A stretch of 22,313 nt of DNA from NCBI GenBank assembly GCA_018400545.1, contig JAGYLT010000010.1, forward strand, positions 1-22,313. Direction: 5' to 3'. The notes below the pieces were generated by a model. The model was given only the letters and a program-made list of their open reading frames with translations, was not told the origin of the DNA and did no database searches. The translations under genes and the position numbers were made by a program. Shown here piece after piece: positions 17,273-22,313 of this stretch. Origin of the DNA: Bacteroidales bacterium (lineage in GTDB: Bacteria > Bacteroidota > Bacteroidia > Bacteroidales > 4484-276). Position 1 is the first letter of the stretch; every line of letters begins with the position of its first letter.

Positions 17273-18904
17273 TTGAAAATCCGTAACCATTTCTCCAATT
17301 GGCATCCCCGGTCACGAACACTGATTTTGGCTGGTTTTTCATTTTTGTCTGCCATTGTCATTTTATCACAGCTTTCATGCTCAACCAAAAAGAATTCGTT
17401 TACCAGGCGCGTTTATCATAACCTCACAGCCCATTACAACGCCTACTGGAATGGTAAAGAAAGTTTTAAGGAAGGCTTGCGTACCATCGAGAATGACGTA
17501 AAAGACAATTACACCATGGTGTTGCCGGTTTACAAATACGGCAACAAACAGGAGGCGCAGGCTATAGTCCCGAATATGGACCGGGCCATCGAAAAAGCCT
17601 CAAAAGTTATCCAGCGCCACTCGATGTATTTTAACCGCAAGGAATGGGTCCGGTGGATCGACGACAGCTACATGCTTATTGGAAAATCGTACCTTTATAA
17701 ACAGGAGTATTCCAGTGCCCGGAGAACTTTTGAATTTGTAACCAACAGGTTTTCAAAAGAGGACAGCCGTTATGATGCAGAACTCTGGCTTGCCCGCACC
17801 TACAATCAAAACGAGGAGTTCGAAAAAGCCGAATCCATTCTCGATAACCTCAACAAAAGTATCATCAGTGGAAATGCACCACAATATCTCGAGAAAGAGT
17901 TTGCGATGGTGTATGCCAATTTTTTCATTTTGCAACAGCGGTATGGCGAATCCATCCAGTATCTCCAAAGGTCCATTGAGCTAAACGGCAGAAAAAAAAT
18001 CCGCAACAGGCTCAGATTTATCCTTGCCCAGGTTTATCAGGAACTTGGGGAACTGGAAGACGCTGCGAATTTATACCAGTTGGTAATCCGCAAAAACCCA
18101 CCCTATGAAATGGCCTTTAATGCTAAAATCAACCTGGCCAAGACTTATGATGCAAAATCGAGCAACCGCAGCATGATTGTAAAAAAGCTGAATAAGCTGC
18201 TCAAGGATGAAAAAAATGAAGAATACCTGGACCAGGTTTATTATGCCCTGGCGGAAATTTACCTGAAAGATAATCAGTTGGATAAAGGCATGGAATATTT
18301 GACCCTGTCGGTTGCCCGAAGCGTTTCCAATGATTTCCAGAAGTCCATTTCATCGTTAAAGCTTGCAGAATTGCATTTTGAACGTCCCGATTATACGCTG
18401 GCACAGGCATACTACGACACAGCCATGCAGTTTTTGCCGGAAGAATATCCCAACTATGAAGAATTAAAAGATAAAACAGAAGTCCTCACCGACCTGATCA
18501 CCAACCTGCAGGCAATTTTTGTGCAGGATAGTTTGCAACGAATGGCCACCATGCCCGAAGATGAGCGCAATGCCATAATCGATAAAATTATCAAGAAAAT
18601 AGCCGAAGAAGAAGCCCTCCAGCGGGAATTGGAACGCGAACGCCGGCAAAGCCTCTCGATGCTGGAACAAACCAACCGGCAGCAAAACCGTAACATGCAG
18701 CGATCGGGAGGGTGGTATTTCTCAAATCCGCAGGCTGTAAGTTTTGGCTTTTCGGAGTTTAACAAAAAATGGGGCCGAAGGAAACTTGAAGACCTCTGGA
18801 GGCTTAGCAACAAGCAAATAACCAGTTTTGGCGGGGACGAAGGAGCAGTAGCCCACAGCCGGTTAGCTGGCCACCGACAGCACCGCCATGGCGGTGGAGA
18901 CTGA
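17273..18904 (+). CDS. porW: PorW/SprE-like TPR lipoprotein, N-terminal part
   Basis: Large lipoprotein with tetratricopeptide repeats, needed for type IX secretion in Porphyromonas (PorW) and Flavobacterium (SprE), where it is thought to bridge the GldK/N ring and the translocon. The frame opens with a rare TTG start at 17273, as the preceding in-frame codons are a TAA and ATT and the next Met lies far inside the mature protein. The signal region (LILAGFSFLSAIVILSQLSC) has a lipobox Cys at residue 36, followed by STKKNSFTRRVYHNLTAHYNAYWNGKESF, cut here at two hallmark blocks: YHNLTAHYNAYWNG and FKEG. Several TPR-like units follow (for example ELWLARTYNQNEEFEKAESI, LRFILAQVYQELGELEDAAN). The frame runs out after TSFGGDEGAVAHS into non-family sequence; the protein continues in the +1 frame. 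Confidence 0.88.
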   Translation: MKIRNHFSNWHPRSRTLILAGFSFLSAIVILSQLSCSTKKNSFTRRVYHNLTAHYNAYWNGKESFKEGLRTIENDVKDNYTMVLPVYKYGNKQEAQAIVPNMDRAIEKASKVIQRHSMYFNRKEWVRWIDDSYMLIGKSYLYKQEYSSARRTFEFVTNRFSKEDSRYDAELWLARTYNQNEEFEKAESILDNLNKSIISGNAPQYLEKEFAMVYANFFILQQRYGESIQYLQRSIELNGRKKIRNRLRFILAQVYQELGELEDAANLYQLVIRKNPPYEMAFNAKINLAKTYDAKSSNRSMIVKKLNKLLKDEKNEEYLDQVYYALAEIYLKDNQLDKGMEYLTLSVARSVSNDFQKSISSLKLAELHFERPDYTLAQAYYDTAMQFLPEEYPNYEELKDKTEVLTDLITNLQAIFVQDSLQRMATMPEDERNAIIDKIIKKIAEEEALQRELERERRQSLSMLEQTNRQQNRNMQRSGGWYFSNPQAVSFGFSEFNKKWGRRKLEDLWRLSNKQITSFGGDEGAVAHSRLAGHRQHRHGGGD

Positions 18905-20018
18905 TCCCAAGAAGCGGGAATTTTATTTGCAGGACCTGCCCATGACCGAAGAAAAGCTGGCCGAATCGAATGTGATCATTGAAGATGCACTTTATAACAT
19001 CGGCTTTATTTATAAGGATGGCCTGAAGGACAACCAAAAATCCATCGAATCATTTGAGGAATTGCTGGAGAAGTTCCCGGAACACGAAAATAAACTTCAG
19101 GTTTATTATCAGCTCTACAAAAATTATGAGGAAGTACCAAACCAGGAACGGGCCGATTATTATAAAGACCTCATTGTGAAAGATTTTCCGGACAGCGATT
19201 ATGCCAAAATCATTGTGGATCCCAACTACAACCTGGTTTTGGAAGCCCAGCGAAATGCAGCATCCAAGCTTTACGAAAACACTTACGAAGCTTACATGAA
19301 CAACCAGTACTACCTGGTGATAAATAATTATAACGAAGCTGCCACTAACTACCAGGAAAGCGAACTGATCTCAAAGTTTGAGTTCCTGAAAGCCATGTCG
19401 CTGGGAAAAATCCAGGATTTGGATACGCTGGCTGTTTCGCTGCAAATGCTGGTGGATAGTTTCCCGAACAGCGAGGTAACCCCACTTGCCGAGGATATAC
19501 TTTCCAGACTAAGGCCGGACCAAGAGGGAAAAATGCAGCTTGAACAGGAACCCATTGCTGACGCAGGTGGTAAAGCAGGGGAAGAAAGCGCAGGGAAACC
19601 TTCAAAAGAATTCACCACAGTTTATAAAACCAACAAGGAATCCGTTCACTTTTTTATGGCGCTGGTAGATGGATCCAAAACCAATATCAATGCATTAAAA
19701 ATCAGGCTTTCCGACTTCAACGCAAAATATTACGTAACTGCTCAATTGAAAATCAACAATATTGTTTTCCAGGGTGACATCCAATTGATTACCGTGGGCA
19801 ACTTTGAGAATTCGGGCAAAGCGCTGGACTATTACGAATCTGTTATCAACGATAATTACATCACCTCGCAGTTAGAAAATTTGGAGGAAAGTGCATATAC
19901 AATTTCGGTGGAAAATTATCCGGTTTTTTACCGTGAGAAAAATATTGAAGGCTACTACGATTACTTTAATGAGGTGTATCTGGAAAAAACAACCGGCGAT
20001 GATGAAGGCGAAAAATAG
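18888..20018 (+). CDS. porW: PorW/SprE-like TPR lipoprotein, C-terminal part (after frameshift)
   Basis: Continuation of the same gene in the next frame. From about 18875 the frame reads TDSTAMAVETDPKKREFYLQ, then DLPMTEEKLAESNVIIEDAL and YNIGFIYKDGLKDNQKSIES, which is typical of the PorW middle region (TPR units linking to the C-terminal domain). It ends in KTTGDDEGEK and a TAG at 20016-20018. The C-terminal half carries FMALVDGSKTNINALKIRLS and DFNAKYY, the small folded domain conserved at the end of these proteins. The Met at 18893 region is not a believable start, since it has no signal peptide. Together the parts give about 900 codons, close to SprE. One net indel between about 18850 and 18885 explains the split; sequence error or real mutation cannot be told apart here. 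Confidence 0.85.
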   Translation: MAVETDPKKREFYLQDLPMTEEKLAESNVIIEDALYNIGFIYKDGLKDNQKSIESFEELLEKFPEHENKLQVYYQLYKNYEEVPNQERADYYKDLIVKDFPDSDYAKIIVDPNYNLVLEAQRNAASKLYENTYEAYMNNQYYLVINNYNEAATNYQESELISKFEFLKAMSLGKIQDLDTLAVSLQMLVDSFPNSEVTPLAEDILSRLRPDQEGKMQLEQEPIADAGGKAGEESAGKPSKEFTTVYKTNKESVHFFMALVDGSKTNINALKIRLSDFNAKYYVTAQLKINNIVFQGDIQLITVGNFENSGKALDYYESVINDNYITSQLENLEESAYTISVENYPVFYREKNIEGYYDYFNEVYLEKTTGDDEGEK

Positions 20019-20030
20019 ACAGATTGGGAT

Positions 20031-20063
20031 TTTGGCTGCAGCAAGCAGATTTTTGTACCTTAG
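20031..20063 (+). promoter_or_regulatory. Possible promoter of the bactofilin operon
   Basis: A -33-like TTTG at 20031-20034 is followed by a 21-base spacer and TACCTTAG (20056-20063), one mismatch from TAnnTTTG, about 27 bases before the bactofilin ATG. This is the only candidate in the window with both elements. Confidence 0.4.
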
Positions 20064-20089
20064 CTGAAACTACAGAACAACACTAAAAG

Positions 20090-20512
20090 ATGATGAAAAT
20101 GGCAAAGAATACTAATCCGGAAACCGCTCCTACCATTAATTTTCTCGGCACGGGCACTACCATCGACGGCGATATCAAATCGAACGGTGATTTTAGAATT
20201 GACGGGCACCTCAAAGGATCGATCAATTCAAAAGGAAAAGTTGTAATAGGCAGTTCCGGAAAAGTTGAAGGCGATATTGTATGCCAAAATGCAGATGTTT
20301 CGGGCATAATACAAGCAAAACTGGTGGTTCACGAATTGCTGACCTTAAAAGCCTCCGCTACCATTCATGGTGATATTTTTACCAGCAAACTGGCCATTGA
20401 ACCGGGCGCCAAATTTACTGGCTCGTGCAACATGGGCGAGTTGCCGAAAGAAAAAGCCCAAATGCCCGAAAAACATGAAAAAATTAAAAAACAACAAGAA
20501 GAAGTTCGATAA
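20090..20512 (+). CDS. Bactofilin (polymer-forming cytoskeletal protein)
   Basis: Bactofilins polymerise without nucleotide into filaments, usually beneath the inner membrane, and guide cell-wall enzymes. The protein is 140 residues. A short N-terminal tail leads into the beta-helix core from about residue 15 to 112, with the repeating short hydrophobic/glycine pattern of the family (FLGTGTTIDGDIKSNGDFRI, DGHLKGSI, KVVIGSSGKVEGDI, ADVSGIIQAKLV, ATIHGDIFTSKLAIEPGAKF, TGSCNMG). A charged C-terminal tail (MPEKHEKIKKQQEEVR) follows. Several ATGs are clustered at the start (20090, 20093, 20099); which is used is unclear. It overlaps the next gene by 38 bases. An M23 peptidase gene is close by, across porW. 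Confidence 0.94.
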   Translation: MMKMAKNTNPETAPTINFLGTGTTIDGDIKSNGDFRIDGHLKGSINSKGKVVIGSSGKVEGDIVCQNADVSGIIQAKLVVHELLTLKASATIHGDIFTSKLAIEPGAKFTGSCNMGELPKEKAQMPEKHEKIKKQQEEVR

Positions 20513-20693
20513 TTTCATCAGTTATTCCAATATTGGCATACAAATGTTGGTGATTATCGGCGCAGGGGTTTTTGGCGGTTACAAACTCGACAAATGGATG
20601 GATAATAAATTTCCGGTTTTTCTCGTCGTTTTATCAACTTTTGCCTTTGCCACAGCCATTTACTCAGCTATAAAAGATTTCCTGAAAAAATAA
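20475..20693 (+). CDS. AtpZ/AtpI-family small membrane protein
   Basis: Short membrane protein of 72 residues, resembling the AtpZ/AtpI proteins that sit ahead of F1Fo ATP synthase operons and are implied in Mg2+/Ca2+ transport or c-ring assembly. It starts at the ATG at 20475 inside the 3' end of the bactofilin gene; the open frame extends further up but only as a shadow of bactofilin. A Lys-rich start (MKKLKNNKKKF) is followed by the signature YSNIGIQMLVIIGAGVFGGY and KLDKW, the first helix with its GxxxGxxLDxW-like end. A second helix (FPVFLVVLSTFAFATAIYSA) follows. The overlap with bactofilin implies coupled translation. Confidence 0.88.
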   Translation: MKKLKNNKKKFDNFISYSNIGIQMLVIIGAGVFGGYKLDKWMDNKFPVFLVVLSTFAFATAIYSAIKDFLKK

Positions 20694-20702
20694 TTTGACA
20701 TC

Positions 20703-21098
20703 ATGGCAACCGACATTAAAAAGTCATTCAATACTTTCCTGAAGCAATCCATTGTGCTTGCTGCTGTTCTCCTGGTTGTGCATTTTCTGCTCATATCGCA
20801 ATTTCCCGAATTACAATACAGCCCGGCAAGGCCCTGGATTATTTTGTTTTTTCTGCTCATCACAAACTTCATTTATTATTATCAGCTTAAAGCCACCGGC
20901 TCCAAAGGGTCGAAGTTTGTCAATATTTTCCTGGTCACCACAGGTTTCAAATTTTTGTTTTTCCTTGCCGTAATTGTAATTTATGCTTTACTGTTTCGAA
21001 GCGACGCCGTGGCTTTCATCACCGATTTTTTTATTGTTTACCTCTTCTTTACAGGTATGGAGGTGATGCGGATTAAAAAATTCCAGCAGGCTGAATAA
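20703..21098 (+). CDS. AtpI-like hypothetical membrane protein
   Basis: Protein of 131 residues with four predicted membrane helices (about 18-36, 45-62, 75-97 and 103-122) and a basic end (MEVMRIKKFQQAE). In Bacteroidota a protein of this size and topology commonly sits between AtpZ and atpB, which is the basis for the call; the sequence itself has no motif I can name with confidence. It starts at the ATG at 20703, 9 bases after the AtpZ-like stop, so it is in the same operon. The expected atpB does not follow. Confidence 0.7.
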   Translation: MATDIKKSFNTFLKQSIVLAAVLLVVHFLLISQFPELQYSPARPWIILFFLLITNFIYYYQLKATGSKGSKFVNIFLVTTGFKFLFFLAVIVIYALLFRSDAVAFITDFFIVYLFFTGMEVMRIKKFQQAE

Positions 21099-21121
21099 TC
21101 TCAAATCTGTCCCATTTCAGG

Positions 21122-21156
21122 TTTATCCCCGGGCATAAAAAATCAGGCTTTTTTTC
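21122..21156 (+). terminator. Possible weak terminator after the AtpI-like gene
   Basis: An 18-base near-palindrome at 21122-21139 (TTTAT...ATAAA with a CCC/GGG core, one mismatch) is followed by an A-run, tcaggc and a T7 run at 21149-21155. The spacing from stem to T-run is not classic, so the call is weak. Confidence 0.3.
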
Positions 21157-21175
21157 ACAATAAATAAGATATGTT

Positions 21176-21183
21176 TAAATTTG
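21176..21183 (+). promoter_or_regulatory. Possible -7 promoter box for the MerR/B12 regulator
   Basis: TAAATTTG is a full match to TAnnTTTG, 63 bases upstream of the ATG at 21247. It would place the transcript start at about 21190, right at the first palindrome. No -33 box is evident. Confidence 0.4.
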
Positions 21184-21190
21184 GTGGCAC

Positions 21191-21232
21191 AATCCTAAAC
21201 ATTTAAGGATTCGTGTTGTTTGAAATTCAAAC
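21191..21232. promoter_or_regulatory. Two palindromes in the leader of the MerR/B12 gene (candidate operators)
   Basis: The first, 21191-21211, is aatcct/aggatt around a 9-base spacer. The second, 21218-21232, is GTTTGAAATTCAAAC, a perfect 7+1+7 palindrome. Both lie between the likely -7 box and the start codon, a position suited to repression by the gene's own dimeric or tetrameric product. This is inferred from position and symmetry only. Confidence 0.4.
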
Positions 21233-21246
21233 CTTAATGACAGAAT

Positions 21247-22134
21247 ATGCCACCATCAAGTTACACCATTAAAGATTTAGAGTTGCTTACCGGAATTAAG
21301 GCGCACACGCTGCGCATCTGGGAAAAGCGCTACAAGGTAGTTACACCGCAGAGAACACCAACCAACATTCGGTTCTATTCCGATGAGGATTTGAAAAAAC
21401 TCCTCAATATTTCCATTCTGAACCGGCATGGATACAAAATCTCAAATATTGCCAACCTGCCCAACGATGAACTCAGTAATAAAATCATAAACATCAACAA
21501 CAAAAGCTTCGACTCGGATAGTAAAGTTGAAGGGCTTGTGGTTTCGATGATTGAAATGGATGAGGTGAAATTTGAAAAAGACCTCACCAACATGATCATC
21601 AACATGGGATTTGAAGAAACCTTTAATAAGGTATTGATTCCATTTTTTGAAAAAGTAGGTTTGCTTTGGCAGGTGGGAACAATTTATCCCGGCCAGGAAC
21701 ACTTTATGACAAACCTGATCAGGCAAAAAATGATCGTTGCCATAGATGGCATCCTGCCGTCAGCTCAACCAAAGCAGAGAAAAACTTTTGTGCTTTATTT
21801 GCCTGATGGCGAATTGCACGAGATAGGGTTACTCTTTTACTCCTATATTATTCAGAAATCCGGGCACAAAGTAATTTACCTGGGCCAGATGGTTCCATTT
21901 GAAGATTTGGCCAAGGTGGTATCGGTGCAGGAAACGCACGGGCTGCTAACTTTTATCACATCCGGTTTGTCAAGGGATAACATTGAAGATCACCTCAGGA
22001 AACTTGAAGATAATTTTAGCGATAAACAAATTTTGGTAAGTGGATTTCAATTTAAAGTCCAGGATATCAAACTTTCTGATAAGATAACACTAATAACCAG
22101 TGTTGACCAGTTGAAAGAAGAAATCAACAAGTAA
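21247..22134 (+). CDS. MerR-family regulator with B12-binding domain (CarH/LitR-like)
   Basis: Predicted transcription factor of 295 residues. Residues 5-75 form a MerR-type winged helix (YTIKDLELLTGIKAHTLRIW, then RYKVVTPQRTPTNIRFY). Residues about 95-170 form the four-helix cap and about 178-290 the cobalamin-binding Rossmann domain. The cap has Trp141 followed after nine residues by Glu151-His152 (WQVGTIYPGQEH), the Wx9EH motif that packs on the adenosyl group in CarH. The B12 motif ExHxxG is complete as ELHEIG, giving His191 as the likely lower cobalt ligand. CarH/LitR proteins repress carotenoid or photolyase genes in the dark as AdoCbl tetramers and fall apart in light. Whether this one senses light, or B12 only, is not shown, and no target gene is in the window. 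It stands alone between a possible promoter and a strong terminator. Confidence 0.92.
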   Translation: MPPSSYTIKDLELLTGIKAHTLRIWEKRYKVVTPQRTPTNIRFYSDEDLKKLLNISILNRHGYKISNIANLPNDELSNKIININNKSFDSDSKVEGLVVSMIEMDEVKFEKDLTNMIINMGFEETFNKVLIPFFEKVGLLWQVGTIYPGQEHFMTNLIRQKMIVAIDGILPSAQPKQRKTFVLYLPDGELHEIGLLFYSYIIQKSGHKVIYLGQMVPFEDLAKVVSVQETHGLLTFITSGLSRDNIEDHLRKLEDNFSDKQILVSGFQFKVQDIKLSDKITLITSVDQLKEEINK

Positions 22135-22156
22135 TAAGTTTGTATTAAAAGATATG

Positions 22157-22182
22157 TGCCGGTTTCAGCCGGCATTTTTTTT
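22157..22182 (+). terminator. Intrinsic terminator after the MerR/B12 gene
   Basis: Stem tgccgg (22157-22162) and ccggca (22169-22174) with a 6-base loop, followed directly by eight T's (22175-22182), 22 bases past the stop. This is a classic form. Confidence 0.9.
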
Positions 22183-22313
22183 GCCTCAAAATTTCTTTAC
22201 CTGAATAACATTACACCGGGCATCCCGGGCTAACCAGCCCAACGCACAGTAAATTACCATTAAATAAAATTACTTGTGTTTATTACTTTTGTTTTTTTGA
22301 TAAACATTAAAAA

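Noticed and set aside
22261..22313. TACTTTTG box (22284-22291) near the right edge as a promoter for a gene beyond the window
   Set aside because: The motif fits TAnnTTTG, but the region is very T-rich, no -33 element is seen, and no start codon or gene follows within the window.

Overview
The window looks like a chromosomal segment of a Bacteroidota bacterium, probably class Bacteroidia. The case rests on a type IX secretion (T9SS) locus in the order porP-gldK-gldL-gldM-gldN, a PorW/SprE-type TPR lipoprotein, absence of strong Shine-Dalgarno sequences, and TAnnTTTG boxes (the Bacteroidota -7 promoter motif) upstream of several genes. The order porP-K-L-M-N matches Porphyromonas-like genomes. 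No tRNA, rRNA, CRISPR array, complete insertion sequence or prophage gene was seen.

Layout. (1) 1-1437, minus: the N-terminal 58% of pheT, running off the left edge, with a small cluster of indels that breaks its frame. (2) 1812-3917, minus: recG, intact. (3) 4042-9053, minus: gldK-gldL-gldM-gldN with 26-34 bp gaps, ended by a clear intrinsic terminator before recG. (4) 9291-10222, minus: porP/SprF, recognisable from start to stop but broken by many small indels. (5) 10223-11927: a gene-poor stretch with an inverted repeat and a second broken, unidentified minus-strand coding region (10886-11552). (6) 11928-13511, minus: a triple-PAS regulator with a LuxR-type DNA-binding end. (7) 13649-17065, minus: M23 peptidase, dxr and rseP, head to tail with almost no gaps. 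(8) 17273-20018, plus: a PorW/SprE-like TPR lipoprotein split by one frameshift. (9) 20090-21098, plus: bactofilin, an AtpZ-like and an AtpI-like small membrane protein. (10) 21247-22134, plus: a MerR-family regulator with a cobalamin-binding domain carrying the CarH/LitR photoreceptor signature, followed by a strong terminator.

How the genes fit together. GldL and GldM form the proton-driven inner-membrane motor of the T9SS. GldK and GldN form the periplasmic ring on the outer membrane, PorP is a small outer-membrane beta-barrel family protein, and PorW is thought to link the ring to the translocon. The M23 peptidase diverges from porW, and the bactofilin follows porW; bactofilin/M23 pairs are known cell-shape modules. 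dxr (isoprenoid synthesis) and rseP (intramembrane proteolysis) are housekeeping genes.

Quality caveat. Four coding regions (pheT, porP, the unknown at 10.9-11.55 kb, porW) carry indels while the peptide sequence in pheT, porP and porW stays well conserved in the shifted frames. Because pheT is essential, I suspect local sequence errors at least there. No wholly new system is demonstrated. The most interesting items are the CarH-like regulator with palindromes in its leader, the bactofilin/M23/PorW neighbourhood, the AtpZ/AtpI pair without atpB, and an 18-19 bp repeat shared between the 3' end of gldN and the gene-poor region.
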